A stretch of DNA of 64,000 nt from Caulobacter rhizosphaerae (GCF_010977555.1 NZ_CP048815.1:4952501-5016500); one strand, 5' to 3'. Shown: positions 35,038-45,034, counted from the stretch's first letter. Notes: generated by a model not told the origin, from the sequence alone. Translations and numbers: made by a program.

Positions 35038-35690
35038 TCCTCGACCGGCGCGCCCTGATCGGAACGGGCCTTCCCGTCTTGGGAGCGGCGGCTTCAGGCC
35101 TGGTCCTGACCGCCGCGCCGACGATCGCGCGCGCCGCGCCGCTGCCGCCGGCCGAGGGCGACATGGTCCTGGGCTCGCCCAAGGCCAAGGTGCAGGTGGT
35201 GGAGTACGCCTCGCTGTCCTGCACCCACTGCGCCCACTGGAACAACGAGGTGTTTTCCGTCTTCAAGACCCGGTTCATCGACACGGGCAAGGTTCGCTAC
35301 GTGTTCCGCGAGTTCCTGACCGAACCGACCCAGTTCGCCGCCGCCGGCTACCTGCTGGCCCGGCGGGTGGGGCCGGCGCGCTATTTTCAGGTGATCGACG
35401 CGGTCTTCAAGCAGCAGGCGGCGATCTTCGAGAGCCAGGACCTGTGGAGCGGCCTGCTGAAGATCGGCAAGAGCTTTGGCCTGACCGAAGAACAGTTCAC
35501 CGCCGCCCTGCAGGACAAGGCCGGGCTGGACGCCATCAACGCCCGGGTCGAGAAGGCCGCCGAGCGCGACAAGGTCCAGTTCACCCCGACCTTCTTCGTC
35601 AACGGCCAGCGCTACGAAGGCGGCCTGCCGATCGAGACCTTCGCCGGCGCGATCGCCAAGGCGGCGCAAACCAAGCCCGGCAAGGGCTGA
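35034..35690 (+). CDS. DsbA-family thiol oxidoreductase, twin-arginine-type leader
   Basis: A 218-residue tandem paralogue of the preceding gene. Its leader has Arg5-Arg6 (DRRALIG), a hydrophobic stretch and ARAA, suggesting Tat export instead of lipidation. The active site is Cys63-Thr-His-Cys66 after VVEYASLS, with VREFLTEP shared with the paralogue, and the cis-Pro segment [15 protein letters not shown]. The smc GTG lies 16 bp beyond the stop, so this gene and smc may share a transcript. Confidence 0.9.
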   Translation: MILDRRALIGTGLPVLGAAASGLVLTAAPTIARAAPLPPAEGDMVLGSPKAKVQVVEYASLSCTHCAHWNNEVFSVFKTRFIDTGKVRYVFREFLTEPTQFAAAGYLLARRVGPARYFQVIDAVFKQQAAIFESQDLWSGLLKIGKSFGLTEEQFTAALQDKAGLDAINARVEKAAERDKVQFTPTFFVNGQRYEGGLPIETFAGAIAKAAQTKPGKG

Positions 35691-35706
35691 GGGGCGGGCG
35701 CGCGCC

Positions 35707-38700
35707 GTGCAATTCCAGCGCCTGCGCCTTTCGGGATTCAAGTCCTTCGTCGAGCCGACCGAGTTCCGGATCGAGCCGGGCCTGACGGGGATCGTCGGCC
35801 CGAACGGCTGCGGCAAGTCCAACCTGCTGGAAGCCCTGCGCTGGGTGATGGGCGCCAACTCGGCCAAGGCCATGCGCGCGGGCGGCATGGACGACGTGAT
35901 CTTCGCCGGCAGCGGCGCCCGCCCGGCCCGTAACCACGCCGACGTCACCCTGACCATCGACAACGCCGACCGCACGGCGCCGGCCCAGTTCAATGACGAT
36001 CCGGTGCTGGAGGTCGTGCGCCGCATCGACCGCGGCGAGGGCTCGACCTACCGGATCAACGGCCGCGAGGTGCGGGCGCGCGACGTCCAGCTGCTGTTCG
36101 CCGACGCCTCGACCGGCGCCAACTCGCCGGCCCTGGTCCGCCAGGGCCAGATCAGCGAGCTGATCGGCGCCAAGCCGCAGAACCGCCGCCGCATCCTGGA
36201 AGAGGCGGCCGGGGTCTCGGGCCTGCACACCCGCCGCCACGAGGCCGAGCTGCGGCTGCGCGCCGCCGAGGCCAATCTCTCGCGGCTGGAGGACGTGGCC
36301 CGCGAGCTGGAGACGGCGCTGGGCCGCTTGCGCCGCGAGGCTCGCCAGGCCGAAAAATACAAGCGGCTGTCGGCCGAGATCCGCGCCGTGCAGGGGGCGG
36401 TGCTCTACACGCGCTGGACCGAGGCCCGCGACACCCTCAACCGCACCCAGGGCGAGGCCACCGAGGCCGCCCGCGCCGTCGAAGACACCGCCCGCGCCGC
36501 CGCCTCGGCCCAGACCGCCATCCTGGCGGCCGAAGCCGCCATGCCGCCGCTGCGCGAGGAGGCCTCGATCGCCCAGGCGATCCTGGGCCAGCTGGCCATC
36601 CAGAAGGACCGGGCCGAGCGCGAGGCCGAGGCCGCCCAGGCCGAGTTCGAGCGGCTGTCGGCCGACCTGACCCGCATCGACGACGACCGGGCCCGCGAGG
36701 CGCAAGGGCTGCAGGACGCCGTCCAGGCCCTGGCGCGGGCCGAGGTCGAGCTGACCGAACTGCGCGCCCAGATCGCCGCGGCCCCTGCGCGTGGGCCGGA
36801 ACTGGCCGCCGCCGCCAAGGCCGCCGAGGAGCAGCGGGCCAAGGCTGACACCGAGGTCGAGCAGCTGGCCGCCCGCGTCGCCGCCGAGGACGCCCGGGCT
36901 CGCGCCGCCGCCCAGCGCCTGGCCGAGGCCGAGAGCCGCCTGGCCCGCACGATCCGGGCCCTGGACCAGGCCAAGGCCGAGCGCGCCGCCGTCGGCCCCG
37001 TGGTCGACCCGGCCGCCGCCGAGGCCCGCCAGCGCTTCGCCAACGCCGAGGCGGGACTGGCGTCAGCCCGGCAGGCTCTTGAGGACGCGGAAGCGCTTCG
37101 GGTCAAGGCCGCCGCCGCCGAGGCCCAGGCCCGCGACCTGGCCCGCAAGGTCGAGGACCTGTTGGGCCGGCTGCGCACCGAGGCCCGAGGCCTGGCCCAG
37201 CTGACCGCCCCGCGCGCCAAGAGCGGCTTCTCGCCGGCCCTGGACGCGGTGACGCCGGAGAAGGGCTATGGCGCGGCCCTGGCCGCCGCCCTCGGCGACG
37301 ACCTGGAGGCGGCGCTGGATCCCCGCGCCCCGTCGTTCTGGGCGGGCGGCGAACCGAAACCCGTGGCCTGGCCCGACGGCGCCCGGCCGCTGGCCCCGCT
37401 GATCAAGGCTCCACCGGAGTTGGCGGCCCGCCTGTCGCACGTGGCCGTGGTCGAGCGGGCCGACGGCGACCGCCTGGCCAAGGGCCTGCCGGTCGGGGCG
37501 CGGCTGGTCTCGAAGGAAGGCGACCTGTGGCGCTGGGACGGTTTCACGGCCCGGGCCGACGCCCCCAAGCCCGCCGCGGTCCGGTTGGAGCAGCGCACCC
37601 GCCTGGCCGAGGTCGAGGCCGAGATCGACCAGGTCGCCCCACGGGCCGAGGCCGCGGCCGCCGCCCTGAAGACCGCCGCCGACGCTCTGCGGGTCGCCGA
37701 AGAGACGCTGCGCGACAAGCGCCGCGGTCCGCCCGAGGCCGAGCGCCTGCTGACGGGCGCTCGCGAGCAGGTGGCCCGCTACGAGCGGGAGTCCGCCCAG
37801 CGCGAGGCCCGCGCCCAGTCGCTGGACGACACCATCGCCCGTTTCGAGGCCGAGCGGGTCGAGGCCGAGGCCGCCCTGACCGCCGTCCGCGCCGAGAGCG
37901 CCGGGGTCGAGAGCGCCGAGGACCTGGCCCCGCGCCTGGCCGCCGGCCGCCAGGCCGCCACCGTCGCCCGCGAAGCCGCCGCCGCCGCCCGCTCGGCCCT
38001 GGACCAGGAAACCCGCGAGACCGCCGGCCGCGCCCGCCGCCTGGAGAGCCTGGAGCGCGACCACGCCGACTGGGCCAAGCGCCGCGAGGCCTCTGCCCGG
38101 CGCGAGACCAGCCTGGACGCCGACCGGGTCAAGGCCGCCGCCGCCCTGGAGGCCGCCCGCGAGGCGCCGACCGTGCTGGCCGGCAAGCTGGTGGTCATCG
38201 TCGAGCAGTTCGCGGCCGCCGAGGATCGCCGCGCCAAGGCCTCCGACGCCCTGGAGGCCGCCGAGACCGCCCGGCTCAACGCCGATCGCGCGGCCCGCGC
38301 GGCCGAACAGGCCGCCTCGGAGGCCCGCGAGAAGCGCGCCGGCCTGGTGGCCACCTTGGACGCGGCCCGCGACCGCTTCGCCGAGGTGGCCGGGGCGATC
38401 CGCGAACAGGCCCGCATGGAGCCGGAGGAGCTGGGCCGCCACGTGGCCGGCGAGGCCGTGGCCGTGCCCAAGGACGCCGCCGGGGTCGAGGCTCACCTGT
38501 TCGCCCTGGAGCGTGAGCGGGACGCGATCGGTCCGGTGAACCTGCGCGCCGAGGAGGAGGCCAACGAATACGCCGCGCGGCTGGAGACCATGCGCACCGA
38601 ACGGGCCGACCTGTCGGGCGCGGTGGGCAAGCTGCGGGCCGGCATCGAGGAGTTGAACGCCGAGGGCCGCGAGCGCCTGCTGGCGGCGTTCGACGTGATC

Positions 38701-39153
38701 AACGCCAATTTCCAGACCCTCTTCCAGGCCCTGTTCGGCGGCGGCCAGGCCGAGCTGAAGCTGATCGAGAGCGACGACCCGCTGGAAGCCGGGCTGGAGA
38801 TCTTCGCCTGCCCGCCCGGCAAGCGCATGGCCAGCATGAGCCTGATGAGCGGCGGCGAGCAGGCCCTGACCGCCAGCGCCCTGATCTTCGGCGTCTTCCT
38901 GGCCAATCCGGCCCCGATCTGCGTGCTGGACGAGGTGGACGCCCCGCTGGATGACGCCAATGTCGACCGCTACTGCAACATGCTGGACGAGATGCGCCGG
39001 CGCACCCGGACACGGTTCATCGCCATCACCCACAACCCGGTGACCATGAGCCGGATGGACCGCCTGTTCGGCGTGACCATGGCCGAGCGCGGGGTCAGCC
39101 AGCTGGTCAGCGTCGACCTGTCGACGGCGGAGCAACTGGTGGCGGCGCAGTAA
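35707..39153 (+). CDS. smc: Chromosome segregation ATPase SMC
   Basis: A 1148-residue SMC protein, normal for bacteria. Walker A is GPNGCGKSN (31-39) and the R-loop region is at about residue 57. Two long Ala/Glu/Arg-rich coiled coils (about 165-480 and 640-960) flank a hinge near 490-620. The C-terminal head has the signature LMSGGEQAL and Walker [20 protein letters not shown] dimers with ScpAB extrude DNA loops from parS and align chromosome arms; ScpA and ScpB are not in the window. It starts at GTG 35707. Confidence 0.96.
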   Translation: MQFQRLRLSGFKSFVEPTEFRIEPGLTGIVGPNGCGKSNLLEALRWVMGANSAKAMRAGGMDDVIFAGSGARPARNHADVTLTIDNADRTAPAQFNDDPVLEVVRRIDRGEGSTYRINGREVRARDVQLLFADASTGANSPALVRQGQISELIGAKPQNRRRILEEAAGVSGLHTRRHEAELRLRAAEANLSRLEDVARELETALGRLRREARQAEKYKRLSAEIRAVQGAVLYTRWTEARDTLNRTQGEATEAARAVEDTARAAASAQTAILAAEAAMPPLREEASIAQAILGQLAIQKDRAEREAEAAQAEFERLSADLTRIDDDRAREAQGLQDAVQALARAEVELTELRAQIAAAPARGPELAAAAKAAEEQRAKADTEVEQLAARVAAEDARARAAAQRLAEAESRLARTIRALDQAKAERAAVGPVVDPAAAEARQRFANAEAGLASARQALEDAEALRVKAAAAEAQARDLARKVEDLLGRLRTEARGLAQLTAPRAKSGFSPALDAVTPEKGYGAALAAALGDDLEAALDPRAPSFWAGGEPKPVAWPDGARPLAPLIKAPPELAARLSHVAVVERADGDRLAKGLPVGARLVSKEGDLWRWDGFTARADAPKPAAVRLEQRTRLAEVEAEIDQVAPRAEAAAAALKTAADALRVAEETLRDKRRGPPEAERLLTGAREQVARYERESAQREARAQSLDDTIARFEAERVEAEAALTAVRAESAGVESAEDLAPRLAAGRQAATVAREAAAAARSALDQETRETAGRARRLESLERDHADWAKRREASARRETSLDADRVKAAAALEAAREAPTVLAGKLVVIVEQFAAAEDRRAKASDALEAAETARLNADRAARAAEQAASEAREKRAGLVATLDAARDRFAEVAGAIREQARMEPEELGRHVAGEAVAVPKDAAGVEAHLFALERERDAIGPVNLRAEEEANEYAARLETMRTERADLSGAVGKLRAGIEELNAEGRERLLAAFDVINANFQTLFQALFGGGQAELKLIESDDPLEAGLEIFACPPGKRMASMSLMSGGEQALTASALIFGVFLANPAPICVLDEVDAPLDDANVDRYCNMLDEMRRRTRTRFIAITHNPVTMSRMDRLFGVTMAERGVSQLVSVDLSTAEQLVAAQ

Positions 39154-39160
39154 CTCACTG

Positions 39161-39278
39161 ACTTGCCCCCACCTGACGGCTTCGCCGTCTGTCCGCCCCC
39201 ATAGGGGGCGGAGCCTTGCGCTTAGGCTCTTCCCCCTCTGGGGGAAGACGGTCGCGAAGCGACCCGTAGGGGGCAAGT
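39161..39278. repeat. Composite palindromic repeat between smc and TSUP gene
   Basis: Outer arms ACTTGCCCCC (39161-39170) and GGGGGCAAGT (39269-39278). Nested hairpins: GACGGC-TTC-GCCGTC, GTCCGCCCCC-AT-AGGGGGCGGA, CTTCCCCC-TCT-GGGGGAAG and GGTCGC-GAA-GCGACC. It fills the convergent gap. The same modules in another order occupy 45615-45747. Confidence 0.85.
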
Positions 39279-39279
39279 G

Positions 39280-40083
39280 CTAGCCGCCGAAAAGCCCCAC
39301 CACCGCGTGCCGCAGCGGGTTCGCCGGGTCGCTCAGCAGCTTCACCGCCATGGCGCAGGACATCATCACCAGCAGCGGCCGGATCAGCCGGGCCCCGAAC
39401 CGCATGGCCAGGCGCGAGCCGATCTGCGCGCCGATGAACGCGCCGGCCGCCATGGCCAGGCCGATCGGCCAGACCACAACCCCCTTCAGGATGAACAGCG
39501 ACAGGCTGCCCAGATTCGAGGCCGCATTGGCCAGCTTGGTGTGGGCCGTGGCCTTCAGCGCGCCGTAGCCCAGGAGGGTGACGATGGCCACCATGTAGAA
39601 GGCCCCCGCCCCGGGTCCGAAGATCCCGTCATAGAAGCCGATCAGTGGCGTCACGCAAAAGGCGAAAACCGGCAGGGTCAGGCGGGGATGGACGTCCTCG
39701 CCCTTCAGCCCCTTCGAGAAGCCGAAATAGAGGGCGATGACGATCAGCAGCACCGGCACCAGCGCCGCCAGCACGCGCGGCGACAGCAGGCTGGCGCACA
39801 GGGCGCCGCAGAGGCCGGCGACCGCGGCCGTCCCGGCGACCGGCAGGGCGGTCTTCCAGTCGATCAGACCCCGCCTTGCAAAGGCGCTGGTGGAGGAGAT
39901 GGCGCTGACCGCGCCCTGCAGCTTGTTGGTGCCCAGGGCCGCGACGGGGTTCATGCCGGTCAGCAGCAGGGCCGGGACGGTCAGCAGGCCGCCGCCGCCG
40001 GCGATGGCGTCGAAAGCCCCGGCGACCATGGCCACGGCGAACATGATGGCCAGCAGGGCGAAATCGACGTGCATCCAGCTCAA
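39280..40083 (-). CDS. TSUP family (TauE/SafE-like) membrane permease
   Basis: A 267-residue polytopic protein with about eight hydrophobic helices in two related halves. The first half has AGAFDAIAGGGGLLTVPALLL with the Gly-rich family motif, and the second has LIGFYDGIFGPGAGAFYMVAI, the matching internal repeat. Members move sulfite, sulfonates or other small organic anions outward or inward. No metabolic genes nearby point to a substrate. Confidence 0.88.
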   Translation of the reverse strand: MSWMHVDFALLAIMFAVAMVAGAFDAIAGGGGLLTVPALLLTGMNPVAALGTNKLQGAVSAISSTSAFARRGLIDWKTALPVAGTAAVAGLCGALCASLLSPRVLAALVPVLLIVIALYFGFSKGLKGEDVHPRLTLPVFAFCVTPLIGFYDGIFGPGAGAFYMVAIVTLLGYGALKATAHTKLANAASNLGSLSLFILKGVVVWPIGLAMAAGAFIGAQIGSRLAMRFGARLIRPLLVMMSCAMAVKLLSDPANPLRHAVVGLFGG

Positions 40084-40143
40084 GCCCCCGCGCGATCCGC
40101 CCTCATACGGGCCGGAACCGCGCGATGGAACGAGTATCGATGA

Positions 40144-40473
40144 TTACTTCTGGCGCGCCTTGCGGGCGGCGTACTTGGCGTCGCGAGCGGCCTTTTGCTC
40201 GGCGGCGGTCAGGGCCTTGCGCTCCTTGCGCTCGGCGCGCTTCTCGGCGAGGGCGGCCTCTTCGCGGGCCAGGATTTCCTGGCGGGCGGCTTCCTTGATC
40301 GCGGCGCGCTCGGCGCGGACCCGTTCCAGCTCGGCTTCGCGCTCGGCGTGGCGCTGCTCGAAGTTGGGGTCCTGAACGGTGGGCTTCACCTTCATCTTGG
40401 CCAGCATGGCCTTCTTGGCTTCGGCTGCGGCGGTGATGCGATCGGCGAAGCCGGTGTTCTTCAGGTGCGACAT
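40144..40473 (-). CDS. DUF6481-type basic coiled-coil protein
   Basis: A 109-residue, very Ala/Lys/Arg/Glu-rich protein starting MSHLKNTGFADRI. After about 30 residues it becomes a continuous charged helix (EREAELERVRAERAAIKEAARQ onward). It resembles the small alphaproteobacterial DUF6481 family of unknown function. I use the internal ATG at 40471-40473, as upstream residues are Arg/Phe-rich and unlike it. The high charge suggests nucleic-acid or ribosome association, which is a guess. Confidence 0.75.
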   Translation of the reverse strand: MSHLKNTGFADRITAAAEAKKAMLAKMKVKPTVQDPNFEQRHAEREAELERVRAERAAIKEAARQEILAREEAALAEKRAERKERKALTAAEQKAARDAKYAARKARQK

Positions 40474-40576
40474 GAATCTTCTGGTTGGTGGAAAGTGCGC
40501 TCCTAAGACCCCAAAACGCCGGAAAAAGCAATTGGTGATCCCCGGCGCGACCATTCGCGCCGGGAAGTTTCGAGCG

Positions 40577-42559
40577 TCACTTCTCGATTCGGTAGACCGT
40601 GTAGCTGTGCGGCGCGACCGCGGCGGCGAACTCGGTGCGGGCCGGCACGCCCTGGCGCCGCCAGGCGTCGGCCTTGCCGTCGGGCGCCTTGGCCTCGACC
40701 AGCTTGCCGGTCGCCATGTCGCGCAACTTCACCCCCGCGCCCAGCAGCGACAGGTTCACGTCGGTGTCGTCGTCGCGGAACGACTGCACCACGAAGGTTC
40801 CGTTGTCGTAGGCGAACAGGCTGACCCGGTCGGGCGCATCCAACCGCACCGGAAAGTCGCGCTGCAGGTAGCGCTTGATCTCGGTCGTCACGCCCTGGGG
40901 CAGGTTGTAGAGGTCGCCCGGGTTCTCGGGCATGGTGATCACGTAGAGCACCCCGCCGCCGTAACGGTTCATCAGCAGGATCGGGAAGCCCTTAGCGTTG
41001 GCCACGCCGCGGATGATCCCCCAGCTGTCGTTGGTGTAGAAGGCCAGTTCCGGGAACAGCACTGGCGGATTGTCGCGTTTGGGATCGTTCAGGCTCTCGC
41101 CATTGCCCGCGCCGTAGCCGTTCAGGAAGTCGTGCAGGGCCACCTTGCGGCCGGTGTCGCGCACCTCGAGGATGTCCTCGATGCCCTTGCCCTGCAGCGC
41201 GTTCAGCAGGCCTGAGGTGATGAACACCGTCTTGCCGGCCAGCAGGTTGCCCTTGATCTCCTCGACGATCTTCGGATCCTTGGCCGCCGCCTGGGTCAGC
41301 AGGGCCACGTCCGCGTTCTTGGGGAAGTTGGGCGACAGCTCGATCGGTATGCCGATATTGCCCAGATAGTTGTGCAGGAAGTCCTCGCCCGACGACTGGT
41401 AGGGCTTGTAGCTGGCGATGCCGATCGGCTGGCCGAGCAGGCCCAGGTCCTTGTCGATCTTCTCCAGCGACCAGCCCGCCGCGCGGCCCCAGCCGGGGCC
41501 GGGATCCCCCGCCTGGCCCGAGGGCTTGTAGCTGGCGACCATGGCCTTCCAGTCGAAGCTGGTGGCCTTGTCCTTCCACGGGCGCTCGCCCGGCTCGACG
41601 GCCTTGGCCTCGTTCATCGGCCGCCAGTTGAACAGGGTGATCTCCGGCGCCTTGGCCAGCAGGGTGTCCCACAGCTGCTCGGCGTAGCGGTCGACATAGA
41701 GGGTCGAGAAGGTGTCGACCCAGCCGCCGCCGTTGCCCTTGCCGCCGTTGGAGCCTTTGGGGCGGATGTTGTCGTAGTAGCGGACGATCGAATAGCTCTC
41801 GTACTGCTGCAGCAGCTGGTCGGTGACCACCGGGTCGCGGGTCTCGGTGCCGGTATAGATGCCGTCGAACATCTGCGACTGCTTCTCCAGGTCGTAGCCC
41901 GTGCCCTGGAAGTGCTCGTACCAGTTGGGGTACTTGATGATCATCCGGACCTTGGGGTTGACCGCCTTGGCCGGGCCCAGGACCAGGTCCTGGCTGACCT
42001 TGCGCATGGTCTCCAGCCGGTACTGGCTCCACGACCGGTCGCCCTTGGCGGCGATGTCGGCCGGGCTTTTGGAGGTGTAGAAGAAGAAGTCGTCGAGGAT
42101 CACCTCGTCGAAATGCTTGGCCGCCAGGCGCACGGCCTTCTCGCACTCGGCCCGGTGGGCGGGGTTCTCGTAGTCGAAGGTGCCGAACTGCCCGCCCTCG
42201 CCGCCGGTCGCCAGGGTGATCCCGCCGGCCACCGTGATCCCGCGTTCCTCGAACCAGCCCTTGACGCGCTCGATCTCCGTGTCGGTGGCGAAGTTGCTGC
42301 TGCGGTAGACTTCCAGATACACCTTGTCGAAGTGCAGCTGGCGGCTGGCGCGCTCGAACTCGCGGTCGAAGGTGGCCTTGTCGGCCAGTTCCTTGGCGTT
42401 GTTGACGGCGATGTAGATCGCCGCATGGAAGTTCCTGTAGGCCGGCAGGGGCTGCGGCTTGACGGCCGGGGCGGCCTGGGCGCCGGACGAAAGGGCGGCC
42501 GGCGCGAGGAGCGCGCACAGCGCCGCGGCGCCGAGCAGGGTGCGGGTTACGCGGATCAT
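40577..42559 (-). CDS. Large exported protein with TIM-barrel-like glycosidase character, function unknown
   Basis: A 660-residue protein with a clear signal peptide (cleavage near SGAQAAPA, about residue 30). The first 300 residues look like a glycoside-hydrolase-type barrel: KVYLEVYRSSNFAT, ERGITVAGGITLA, DEVILDDFFFYTS with two Asp, KVRMIIKYPNWYEHF and FDGIYTGTETRDP with Glu/Asp candidates. Later sections contain a Rossmann or glutamine-amidotransferase-like part (KTVFITSGLLNAL, NRYGGGVLYVITMPENPGDLYNLP) and a C-terminal beta-domain ending APHSYTVYRIEK. This layout recalls barrel enzymes with a class I amidotransferase-like domain, as in some beta-galactosidases. I cannot place it in a named family. 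Confidence 0.7.
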   Translation of the reverse strand: MIRVTRTLLGAAALCALLAPAALSSGAQAAPAVKPQPLPAYRNFHAAIYIAVNNAKELADKATFDREFERASRQLHFDKVYLEVYRSSNFATDTEIERVKGWFEERGITVAGGITLATGGEGGQFGTFDYENPAHRAECEKAVRLAAKHFDEVILDDFFFYTSKSPADIAAKGDRSWSQYRLETMRKVSQDLVLGPAKAVNPKVRMIIKYPNWYEHFQGTGYDLEKQSQMFDGIYTGTETRDPVVTDQLLQQYESYSIVRYYDNIRPKGSNGGKGNGGGWVDTFSTLYVDRYAEQLWDTLLAKAPEITLFNWRPMNEAKAVEPGERPWKDKATSFDWKAMVASYKPSGQAGDPGPGWGRAAGWSLEKIDKDLGLLGQPIGIASYKPYQSSGEDFLHNYLGNIGIPIELSPNFPKNADVALLTQAAAKDPKIVEEIKGNLLAGKTVFITSGLLNALQGKGIEDILEVRDTGRKVALHDFLNGYGAGNGESLNDPKRDNPPVLFPELAFYTNDSWGIIRGVANAKGFPILLMNRYGGGVLYVITMPENPGDLYNLPQGVTTEIKRYLQRDFPVRLDAPDRVSLFAYDNGTFVVQSFRDDDTDVNLSLLGAGVKLRDMATGKLVEAKAPDGKADAWRRQGVPARTEFAAAVAPHSYTVYRIEK

Positions 42560-42820
42560 GACTGGTTTCTTCCCTCGATGAACCCGCCGGCGCGTCGAGG
42601 CGTCCGATCATGGTTGCGGTACCATAGGGTTGGCGCGAGCGGCGAGGCGAGGGAAATCTGCAAACCGCGCCCAAACGGAGGCGACGACGCCCGGTTCCGC
42701 GACGGAACCCCTCGCCGGAAACCGTCCGCGATCACGTAAGGACGCGATGATTCCGACGCGCGGCTCGAAAATCTCCAAAAACCCTTACAAAACGGCCACT
42801 TGATAGGATACCGCCCAACC

Positions 42821-42847
42821 TTGACGCACCGCAGCGCGCCCTATAGG
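42821..42847 (+). promoter_or_regulatory. Probable sigma-70-type promoter of the F0 ATP synthase operon
   Basis: TTGACG (42821-42826) and TATAGG (42842-42847) are separated by 15 bp, close to the Caulobacter housekeeping pattern with TTGACG as -35. It lies 77 bp upstream of the atpI ATG. The rest of the 365-bp gap 42560-42924 carries no gene I can support; there is one GANTC (GATTC) near 42750 and an 18-codon ATG frame there that looks accidental. Confidence 0.6.
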
Positions 42848-42924
42848 TTCCGCCGCGATCAAGCCGGCCGGAAAACCGCCTCTTTTGGGGCGGCCGCGGG
42901 CGTTATCGGACCTGACCGCTTCCC

Positions 42925-43305
42925 ATGCCCAAGGCCGACGAACCGAACGACAAGGCCCCGCAAAGCCTCGACGCTCGGATCGCCGCTTTCGAGGCGCGGA
43001 AGGCGGCGGAAGCGCCGGGACGCGCCGAGCACGAGAAATCGTCCCAGGACGGCTATCGTCTTCTGGCGGATCTGATCGGGGGCGTCCTGGTGGGGCTCGG
43101 CTTCGGCTGGCTGCTCGACCGCTACGCCGGCACGGGGCCCTGGGGCATGGTCGGCGGTCTGCTGATCGGCATGGGGTCCTCGATCTACATCGTCGTCCGC
43201 AAGGCGACAAAACTGAGCGCGCAGGCGTCGGCCAGGTCCGCCAAGGACGTAACCGACGGAGACACGGGAGGCGGGTCTACCGCCCCCAAGCAGAAGAGAG
43301 ACTAG
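42925..43305 (+). CDS. atpI: ATP synthase accessory protein I (AtpI)
   Basis: A 126-residue protein: a hydrophilic N-terminal 45 residues, two membrane helices (GGVLVGLGFGWLLDRY and GPWGMVGGLLIGMGSSIYIVV) and a charged C-terminal tail. This is the usual AtpI form; AtpI helps assemble the c-ring or brings in Mg2+. It is the first gene of the F0 operon and lies 4 bp before the atpB start. Confidence 0.9.
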   Translation: MPKADEPNDKAPQSLDARIAAFEARKAAEAPGRAEHEKSSQDGYRLLADLIGGVLVGLGFGWLLDRYAGTGPWGMVGGLLIGMGSSIYIVVRKATKLSAQASARSAKDVTDGDTGGGSTAPKQKRD

Positions 43306-43309
43306 GGCC

Positions 43310-44101
43310 TTGGCCACGCCGATCGACCCGATGCACCAGTTCATGATCCAGAAGATCGTGGAGCTGCCGTCCTTTACTGTCCCGGGCCTGGGCGCGATCG
43401 ACCTGTCGATCACCAACTCGATCGCCGCCATGCTGTTGTCGGCGTTCCTGATCGTCACCTTCTACGCCTTCGCCGGCAAGGGCGCGGTCGTTCCGGGCCG
43501 CCTGCAGACCGTGGGCGAGATGCTCTATGGAATCGCCGACGGCCTGACGAGCTCGATCATCGGCCACGACGGCAAGAAGTACCTGCCCTTCGTCTTCACC
43601 CTGTTCGCCTTCGTGCTGTTCGCCAACCTGCAGGGCATGCTGTTCGGCTGGACCGGCAACTTCCTGGGCTTCACCTCGACCTCGCAGCTGGCCGTGACCC
43701 TGACCCTGGGCATGATGGTCATCCTGACAGTCATCGGCGTCGGCTTCGCCAAGAACGGCTTCAAGTTCTTCAAGCTGTTCGCCCCGTCGGGCGTGCCGCC
43801 GGTGCTCTACATCATCCTGGTGCCGATCGAGATCATCTCGTTCCTGATCCGCCCCGTCACCCTGGCCCTTCGTCTGTTCGGCAACATGCTGGGCGGCCAC
43901 GTGGTGCTGAAGATCTTCGCGACCTTCGTGGCCATCCTGCTGGCCATGGCCCCGGCCTACTGGCTGGTGGGCCTGCTGTCGCTGACCTCCGTCGTCGCCC
44001 TGACGGCCCTAGAGTTCATGGTGGCCTTCCTTCAGGCCTTCGTGTTCGCGGTGCTCACCTGCGTCTATCTGAACGACGTCGTGCACCTCGACAGCCACTG
44101 A
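43310..44101 (+). CDS. atpB: F0F1 ATP synthase subunit a
   Basis: A 263-residue integral membrane stator. The essential Arg sits in LALRLFGNMLGGHVVL, and the C-terminal helix block FMVAFLQAFVFAVLTCVYL is typical. Subunit a provides the two proton half-channels. The start is a TTG at 43310 four bases after the atpI stop; an ATG seven codons later (43331) has no clear ribosome site. The F1 genes are not in the window, so F0 and F1 are in separate loci, as is usual in alphaproteobacteria. Confidence 0.96.
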   Translation: MATPIDPMHQFMIQKIVELPSFTVPGLGAIDLSITNSIAAMLLSAFLIVTFYAFAGKGAVVPGRLQTVGEMLYGIADGLTSSIIGHDGKKYLPFVFTLFAFVLFANLQGMLFGWTGNFLGFTSTSQLAVTLTLGMMVILTVIGVGFAKNGFKFFKLFAPSGVPPVLYIILVPIEIISFLIRPVTLALRLFGNMLGGHVVLKIFATFVAILLAMAPAYWLVGLLSLTSVVALTALEFMVAFLQAFVFAVLTCVYLNDVVHLDSH

Positions 44102-44151
44102 TCAACCCTTAGTCTTCCAACCAACACACCACTTCCCAAGGAGTCTCAATC

Positions 44152-44379
44152 ATGGACGCTTCCGCCGCTAAGTTCATCGGCGCCGGCCTGGCTATGCTCG
44201 GCATGATCGGCGCGGGCATCGGCCTGGGCATCATGTTCGGCAACTACTTCCAAGGCGCCCTGCGCAACCCGACCGCGGCCGCTCAAGAGCGTCCGATGCT
44301 GTTCCTGGGCATGGCCCTGACCGAAGCCCTGGGCATCTTCGCCCTGGTCATCGCCTTCCTGATCCTGTTCTCGAAGTAA
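44152..44379 (+). CDS. atpE: F0F1 ATP synthase subunit c
   Basis: A 75-residue hairpin of two membrane helices. The first carries the Gly-rich packing pattern (GAGLAMLGMIGAGIGLGIMFG), the polar loop is ALRNPTAAAQ, and the second has the proton-carrying Glu58 in MALTEALGIF. A strong AAGGAG lies just upstream of the ATG, fitting the need for many copies per complex. Confidence 0.97.
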   Translation: MDASAAKFIGAGLAMLGMIGAGIGLGIMFGNYFQGALRNPTAAAQERPMLFLGMALTEALGIFALVIAFLILFSK

Positions 44380-44433
44380 AACCCTGGGGCGCGGTCGGTC
44401 CCGAGGATCGACGGCGCCCCGGACTCGTTCTTC

Positions 44434-44460
44434 GAGCCTTCTCGGCGTTCGAGAAGGCTC
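44434..44460 (+). promoter_or_regulatory. Intra-operon stem-loop between atpE and atpF'
   Basis: A perfect 10-bp stem, GAGCCTTCTC (44434-44443) with GAGAAGGCTC (44451-44460) and a 7-nt loop, lies 26 bp before the atpF' ATG and is not followed by a T tract. It is well placed to protect the atpE message 3' end or partly attenuate, giving more subunit c than b. Function is inferred. Confidence 0.65.
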
Positions 44461-44485
44461 CAAATCTTGAGAGGCTTCTTCGCCC

Positions 44486-45022
44486 ATGGCGACGGAACAT
44501 CACGGCACGGTCGAATCGACTGAGCCCCCCCACGGGCAGGAAAGCGGCGGGCTTCCCCAGCTGCAGTTCCAGCACTGGGGCGGCCAGATCGTCTGGCTGC
44601 TGCTCATCTTCGCCGTTCTCTACGCGGTGCTGTCCAAGGCGCTCCTGCCCCGGGTCAGCGGCGCGATCGAGACCCGCGGCGCCAAGATCGCCGGCGACAT
44701 CGCCGACGCCCGTCGCCTGAAGGACGAGGCCGAGGTGCAGGCCCGCGCAGCCGCGGCCGAAGTGGCCGAGGCCCGCGCCAAGGCCCAGAAGACCGCTGCG
44801 GACGCCAAGGCCAAGGCTTCGGCCGAGGCCGCCGAGCGTCAGGCCAAGGAAGAGGCCGCGCTGGCCGAAAAGCTGGCCGCCGCCGAGGGCCGCATCCAGG
44901 CCGCCCGCGACGAGGCCATGGGCCACGTCCGCACGGTGGCTTCGGAAACGGCCGGGGCCATCGTCGAGAAGCTGACGGGCAAGGCGGCTTCGGCCGCCGA
45001 GCTCGCCGCCTCGCTGGCCTAG
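44486..45022 (+). CDS. atpG: F0F1 ATP synthase subunit b'
   Basis: A 178-residue peripheral-stalk subunit. A soluble N-terminus of about 30 residues precedes one membrane helix (IVWLLLIFAVLYAVLSKALLP), then a long Ala/Glu/Lys/Arg coiled coil to the C-terminus. The Pro/Gly-rich N-terminus and its position directly before atpF identify it as the b' partner of a b/b' heterodimer. The symbol atpG (also atpF') follows common use for the b' subunit. Confidence 0.93.
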   Translation: MATEHHGTVESTEPPHGQESGGLPQLQFQHWGGQIVWLLLIFAVLYAVLSKALLPRVSGAIETRGAKIAGDIADARRLKDEAEVQARAAAAEVAEARAKAQKTAADAKAKASAEAAERQAKEEAALAEKLAAAEGRIQAARDEAMGHVRTVASETAGAIVEKLTGKAASAAELAASLA

Positions 45023-45034
45023 GGAGAGACGACG

